Of a DNA stretch of 62,924 bases, positions 59,003 to 62,924 are shown one piece after another (the first letter of the stretch is position 1; every line of letters starts with the position of its first letter). The DNA comes from Arthrobacter mobilis (GTDB lineage: Bacteria > Actinomycetota > Actinomycetes > Actinomycetales > Micrococcaceae): contig NZ_JAAZSQ010000023.1 in NCBI RefSeq assembly GCF_012395835.1, positions 277 through 63,200 of the forward strand, given 5' to 3'. The notes beneath the pieces were generated by a model that was given only the letters and a program-made list of their open reading frames with translations, searched no databases and was not told the DNA's origin. The position numbers were made by a program, and so were the translations under genes.

Positions 59003-60205
59003 ATGACACGAGAAATTCCTTCTGTGAAACCACCAACCATGCAGCCCGAAACTGCCGCAACGGAACCAGCGGAAACGCCCGAGCCGCCGAAGCATTCCCG
59101 GCGGGCGGTCATTGCCGCTGTTGCCGGTTTCGGCGCCCTCGCCGTCGCCACCACCGTCTTCGGGGGCAGCCTGCTCAACCCCCCTGCCACCACCGAGGAC
59201 GGCGATTACAGCGGCGAAACCCTGCAGTTCCTTATCCCGTTGGCCGAAGGCGGCGGAACCGACACCTGGGCACGGTTCATCGGAACCGAGCTGACCGGCG
59301 TCATCCCCGGGCATCCCGGATTCGCTCCGGTCAACGAGGCCGGCGGCGAAGGCATCACGGGCAGCAACCACTTTGCTTCCTCGGCGCGGCCCGACGGCAC
59401 CGAGGTCCTGGTCAGCACCGCCTCCACAGTGGTGCCCTGGGTACTGGGACGCTCGGTTGTCAACTACTCCTTCGAAGACCTCCAGCCGTTCGTGGTCAAC
59501 GGAACCGGCGGGGTCATCTACGCCCGCACGGGCGCAGGGGTGAGCGGACTTGAGGACCTCACCGACCGGGAACGGCCGCTGAAATTCGGGGGCATCAGCG
59601 CCACCGGCCTCGACATCACCACCCTGGTCGCCTTTGACCTGCTGGGTGCGGACATCGAATCCACGTTCGGTTTCGAAGGCCGCGGACCGGTCAACCTGGC
59701 CCTGCAGCGCGGGGAGATCGACATCGACTACCAGACCACCTCCGCTTACGAATCCGCCGTGGCAGGTCTGGAAAAGGACGACCAGGCCGTCGTGCTGATG
59801 TCCTTTGGGCAGCTGGACGAGAACGGCAACATCGTCCGCGACCCGAACTTCCCGGACGTCCCCACCGTTGCCGAGGCCTACGAAATCCTCCACGGCAGCA
59901 AACCTGCCGGGGAAAAGTTCGAGGCCTACAAGACACTTCTCGGACTGACCTACACCTACCAGAAGGGGCTGTGGGTGCCTGAGGAAACACCGGAGAAAGC
60001 GGTCGAACTGCTGCGCACCTCCAGTGAAAAGCTCGGCGCCGACCCCGGGTTCCAGGCCAAGGCGGGCAAGGTCCTGGGCGGCTACCCCCTGGTTGCCGAC
60101 GAGGGTCTGGACGAACGCGTTGAAGAGGCCTACACCGTCAGCCCGGCCGTGCGGACCTACATCGTCGATCTGCTCAAGTCCAAGTACGACATCGAAGTCG
60201 AGTAA
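59003..60205 (+). CDS. TctC-type substrate-binding protein of a tripartite tricarboxylate transporter
   Basis: 400 residues, ATG at 59003. A long charged Pro/Glu-rich start is followed by SRRAVIAAVAGFGALAVA at about 32-50, so the signal is late and carries two arginines (possible Tat-type or a signal anchor; no lipobox Cys). The mature part has FLIPLAEGGGTDTWAR near 77, the strand-turn that binds carboxylate in the Bug/TctC family. It would capture a carboxylate outside the membrane and pass it to TctA-TctB. Eight bases separate it from the next gene. Confidence 0.88.
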   Translation: MTREIPSVKPPTMQPETAATEPAETPEPPKHSRRAVIAAVAGFGALAVATTVFGGSLLNPPATTEDGDYSGETLQFLIPLAEGGGTDTWARFIGTELTGVIPGHPGFAPVNEAGGEGITGSNHFASSARPDGTEVLVSTASTVVPWVLGRSVVNYSFEDLQPFVVNGTGGVIYARTGAGVSGLEDLTDRERPLKFGGISATGLDITTLVAFDLLGADIESTFGFEGRGPVNLALQRGEIDIDYQTTSAYESAVAGLEKDDQAVVLMSFGQLDENGNIVRDPNFPDVPTVAEAYEILHGSKPAGEKFEAYKTLLGLTYTYQKGLWVPEETPEKAVELLRTSSEKLGADPGFQAKAGKVLGGYPLVADEGLDERVEEAYTVSPAVRTYIVDLLKSKYDIEVE

Positions 60206-60213
60206 GGAAGACC

Positions 60214-62184
60214 ATGCTTGATTCAGCAATGGCAGCACTGGCCTCCCTGGCCGACCCGTCGCTGCTCCTGATGCTCCTCATCGGCGTCGTCGCCGGCCTG
60301 GTGATGGGCCTGATTCCCGGGCTGGGCGGCACCGGCGCGGTGGCCATCCTCCTGCCCATCACCTTCGGCATGGAGCCGCCGCAGGCCCTGGCCCTGCTCA
60401 TCGGCGCCCTGGCCGTCGTCCACACCTCCGACACCGTCTCCGCCGTCCTATTGGGAGCCCCCGGCTCCGCCTCCGCCAGCGTCACCATGCTGGACGGATA
60501 CTCCATGGCTAAAAAAGGCCAGGCCGCACGCGCGCTCAGCCTGGCCTTTCTGTCCTCCATGGCCGGCGGAATCATCGGCGCCGTCGGACTGACCCTGGCC
60601 ATTCCCCTGGCCCGTCCCTTGGTCCTGTCCTTCGCCAGCCCCGAACTGTTCATGCTGACCGTCCTCGGCGTCGCCCTCGCCGCCGTCCTCTCCCGCGGAA
60701 ACATCATCAAAGGTGTGACCGCGGGCCTGCTGGGCCTGCTGCTGGGCATGGTCGGAACCTCGCCAACCACCGCCGAAGAACGCTTCACCTTCGGCAGCCT
60801 GTTCCTGGGCGACGGCCTGTCCCTGGTTGCGGTCGCCCTGGGCATCTTCGGCCTGGCTGAGATCGCCAGCCGCGCCAGCCAGCGCCGCGGACAGCAGGAC
60901 AACGTCACCCTCGGCGGCGGCTGGTTCAGCGGCATCCGCGAATGGCTCGCCCACTGGACCCAGGTCATCCGCGGTGCCCTCATCGGCATCTGGGCAGGCG
61001 TGCTGCCCGGCGTCGGCGCAACCGCCGGAACCTGGCTCGCCTACGGGCAGGCCGTGGCCACTGCCAAGGACAAACGCAACTTCGGCAAGGGCGACCCGCG
61101 CGGCATCGTTGGGCCCGAAAGCGCCAACAACTCCGTCGAGGCCGGCGACCTGATTCCCACCCTGCTGTTCGGCATCCCCGGCGGCGTTCCGTCGGCGATG
61201 CTGCTGGGCATGCTGCTGACTTACGGCATCCAGCCGGGCCCGTCGATCATCTCCGACCACCTGGACCTGATGTACCTGATCGTCTGGTCCTTTGCGATCG
61301 CCAGCGTCCTGGGTGCCCTGTTCTGCTTCCTCAGCGTCCGCGGCCTGGCCAAGCTGACCAAGGTTCCCTTCGCCGTGCTGGCAGCAGGCCTGGTCGCCAT
61401 CATGCTGCTGGGTGCGTTCCAGGAAGGCGGCCAGATCGGTGATCTGTGGGTCATGCTCATCCTCGGCGCCTTCGGCTGGCTGCTGAAGTCCACCGGGGTC
61501 CCCCGCGCCCCGTTCCTGATCGGCTTCGTCCTGGCCATCCCTCTGGAGCGCTACTACTTCCTCACAGACAGCCTCTACAACGGGATTGAATGGATGGCCC
61601 GCCCAGGCGTCCTCGTCTTCCTGGCCATCCTGGTCCTGCCCATCCTCTGGTCCCTGTACAAGTGGATCCGTGCACGCCGGAAAGTCAACGCCGACGACGG
61701 ACACCGCGACGAACAGCCCGAAGACATCGAAAGCCCCCTGAAAAACTCGGCCTGGTCCCTCGGCCTTGCCGTCTTGATCGTCGTCGTTTTCGGCGCCGCC
61801 CTGGTCACCTCCGGGACCTTCTCCCCCGAAGCCCGGCTGGTTCCCCAACTGGTGAGCATCACCGGCCTGATCATCTCCGGAATCCTGCTCTCCCAGGAAA
61901 TAGCGGACCGGCTGAAAACCCGCCACAGCAAGATCGGCTGGACCGCCGACACCGGCTTCGCCTTCAGGACCTTCACCTGGATGCTCGGCTTCCTGGCCAT
62001 CACGGCCGTCTCCGGCTACATGATCGGCGTCCTGCTCTTCGTACCCGCCTTCCTGCTGATCGTCGCCAGGGCCAGGATGAAAACCACGCTCATCTACTCA
62101 GCAGTCCTCTATTTGTTCCTGCTGGCGCTGCCCTCGCTCCTGCCCATCGAATTGCCGCAGGGCCTGGTCAGCAACTTCATCTAG
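60214..62184 (+). CDS. Fused TctA-TctB permease of the tripartite tricarboxylate transporter
   Basis: 656 residues. The first roughly 490 residues are the large TctA permease with about 11-12 membrane segments and its signature GLIPGLGGTGAVAILLPITF near 31, plus the related second repeat WAGVLPGVGATAGTWLAYGQ near 264. A cytosolic acidic linker (about 495-510) is followed by four further membrane segments of about 145 residues, the size and pattern of TctB. The usual separate TctB gene is missing, so the small subunit is fused. Adjacent to TctC and PrpF in one operon. Confidence 0.87.
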   Translation: MLDSAMAALASLADPSLLLMLLIGVVAGLVMGLIPGLGGTGAVAILLPITFGMEPPQALALLIGALAVVHTSDTVSAVLLGAPGSASASVTMLDGYSMAKKGQAARALSLAFLSSMAGGIIGAVGLTLAIPLARPLVLSFASPELFMLTVLGVALAAVLSRGNIIKGVTAGLLGLLLGMVGTSPTTAEERFTFGSLFLGDGLSLVAVALGIFGLAEIASRASQRRGQQDNVTLGGGWFSGIREWLAHWTQVIRGALIGIWAGVLPGVGATAGTWLAYGQAVATAKDKRNFGKGDPRGIVGPESANNSVEAGDLIPTLLFGIPGGVPSAMLLGMLLTYGIQPGPSIISDHLDLMYLIVWSFAIASVLGALFCFLSVRGLAKLTKVPFAVLAAGLVAIMLLGAFQEGGQIGDLWVMLILGAFGWLLKSTGVPRAPFLIGFVLAIPLERYYFLTDSLYNGIEWMARPGVLVFLAILVLPILWSLYKWIRARRKVNADDGHRDEQPEDIESPLKNSAWSLGLAVLIVVVFGAALVTSGTFSPEARLVPQLVSITGLIISGILLSQEIADRLKTRHSKIGWTADTGFAFRTFTWMLGFLAITAVSGYMIGVLLFVPAFLLIVARARMKTTLIYSAVLYLFLLALPSLLPIELPQGLVSNFI

Positions 62185-62229
62185 CACCCACGGCCACCCC
62201 TCCGGCAGCCACCGAAACGAGAAACAGAC

Positions 62230-62610
62230 ATGACAGTAGTCATCGGCTACACCTCCACCCCCGAAGGCAGGCAGGCCCTCGCCAGCGGGATGGAAGAAGC
62301 CCTCCTCAGGAAAACCTCCCTGCTGATCGTCAACATCGACCGCAGCCACCACGACCTCGACGATGAAGAACAGCAGTCAATGCGCGAACAGCTCAGCGCC
62401 GTCGGCATGGACCTGCACATCGAATCCTCGGTGCTGGCCGATCCCGGCGATAGGCTCATCCAGGTCGCCCAGCAACACGGCTCCCGGCTGATCGTGCTGG
62501 GCATCAGACACCGTTCCATGGTCGGCAAACTCCTCCTGGGCAGCACCGCCCAGCGGGTCATCCTCGAAGCGACCTGCCCCGTCATGGCCGTCAAGGCCCC
62601 CGCCTGCTAG
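62230..62610 (+). CDS. Universal stress protein (UspA domain)
   Basis: 126 residues, one UspA domain. VVIGYTSTPEGRQAL at the start and the C-terminal LGIRHRSMVGKLLLGSTAQRV give the ATP-binding G2xG9G(S/T) motif almost in full. Small single-domain Usp proteins next to TTT or TRAP transporters are common and may sense ATP state for transport. Last gene of the PrpF operon, 46 bases after the permease. Confidence 0.88.
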   Translation: MTVVIGYTSTPEGRQALASGMEEALLRKTSLLIVNIDRSHHDLDDEEQQSMREQLSAVGMDLHIESSVLADPGDRLIQVAQQHGSRLIVLGIRHRSMVGKLLLGSTAQRVILEATCPVMAVKAPAC

Positions 62611-62641
62611 AGAGCTTTAGCCGCAGGGACTGTAAGAAAAA

Positions 62642-62924
62642 CGGCTCTGTCGCACTTTCGGTGGTGGTACGGCTCGTCGACGGTTGGTTCGTGCTTCCGG
62701 GCTTCTCATGATGGGGCATGGTTGATGCGAAGATGCTGGTCGGGATGGTGTTCTCGGGGTTGTCGGCGTTGGTGATCGAAGAGATCGAGGACACTGGCGG
62801 GGTGATCGTGGTTCGCGCGTCGACGCGTGGCGGGGCGGTGGAGTGCCCGTCATGCGGGACGCCGACTCGCAGGGTCCATGCCTTCCACGAGCGGGCACCG
62901 GCGGACGTGCCGGTCGATGGGCGT
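62642..62924 (+). mobile_element. ISL3-family insertion sequence, left end (cut by window)
   Basis: An ISL3-type terminal sequence GGCTCTGTCGCACTTTCGGT begins at 62642, and the transposase starts 76 bases inside. The element runs out of the window, so its right end and target duplication cannot be seen. It inserted shortly after the Usp gene. Confidence 0.65.
62718..62924 (+). CDS. ISL3-family transposase, N-terminal part
   Basis: 69 codons visible from the ATG at 62718, open to the window edge. After an LVGMVFSGLSALVIEEIEDT start comes VECPSCGTPTRRVHAFHERA, the N-terminal zinc-finger of ISL3 transposases, then PADVPVDGR. The DDE catalytic part is outside the window. The visible part has no frameshift. 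Confidence 0.85.
   Translation, partial: MVDAKMLVGMVFSGLSALVIEEIEDTGGVIVVRASTRGGAVECPSCGTPTRRVHAFHERAPADVPVDGR

Noticed and set aside
57839-60238. A 799-codon open frame on the minus strand
   Set aside because: It lies opposite the PrpF and TctC genes, which have clear motifs and ribosome sites. It is the common antisense open frame of GC-rich coding DNA.
60448-61926. A 492-codon minus-strand frame rich in Gly, Gln, Glu and Asp
   Set aside because: Antisense to the TctA permease; no start signal and unnatural composition.

Overview
The window reads as the chromosome of a high-GC actinobacterium, most likely a soil Micrococcaceae (Arthrobacter-like) strain. The support is strong G/C bias at third codon positions, frequent GTG and TTG starts, protein families common in that group (DUF4262, DUF1992, DUF427, MpaB-type DUF2236, MHS transporters) and leaderless-type starts. 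The genus is inferred, not shown.

Layout. 0-1.7 kb: a metallo-beta-lactamase-fold hydrolase cut by the window edge, a DUF4262 protein and a small two-cysteine exported protein. 1.7-7.4 kb: a signalling operon of a trypsin-fold protein lacking its catalytic His, a membrane Ser/Thr kinase and an ABC exporter with two FHA domains. 7.4-10.3 kb: a decayed zone with remnants of a GMC oxidoreductase and a WD40 protein, tRNA-like fragments and one copy of a duplicated SnoaL-like gene. 10.3-15.8 kb: DNA glycosylase, lipoate ligase-like protein, a DUF427 gene broken by a 16-bp tandem duplication, a MerR/SulP pair and a TetR regulator. 15.9-21.8 kb: a GntR-controlled catabolic locus with a split transketolase, MHS symporter, TIM-barrel isomerase and SDR dehydrogenase, all carrying TGTTAACA-type operators.

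22-31.5 kb: zinc alcohol dehydrogenase, a Tn3 transposase fragment, an alpha/beta hydrolase without Ser/His catalytic residues downstream of a TPR-LuxR regulator, a metal-response unit (MerR, a 28-residue peptide with 10 cysteines, thioredoxin-reductase-like flavoprotein, then a truncated second flavoprotein), an ion-channel-like membrane protein without a K+ filter, and an Asp-nucleophile hydrolase. 31.5-39.8 kb: ordinary accessory genes (DUF1992, SGNH hydrolase, HD protein, 2H phosphoesterase, RNase Z-like, AlkD-like, PhoD, hemerythrin). 39.8-46.4 kb: second SnoaL-like copy, a SAM riboswitch in front of a core-MetE-like methyltransferase, an Ala/Pro-rich exported protein, gamma-glutamyltransferase and an amino-acid permease.

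46.4-54 kb is again pseudogene-rich (DNA ligase, alpha/beta hydrolase and GNAT remnants, a 30-bp perfect palindrome) with scattered intact genes. 54-62.6 kb holds carboxylate uptake: LysR with a MatC-like dicarboxylate carrier, then PrpF isomerase, TctC, a fused TctA-TctB and a Usp protein. The window ends inside an ISL3-type insertion sequence.

The genes that visibly work together are the kinase/FHA operon, the GntR regulon, the MerR/Cys-rich peptide/reductase unit, and the PrpF/TTT operon. No CRISPR array, rRNA, intact tRNA, phage or plasmid backbone was seen.
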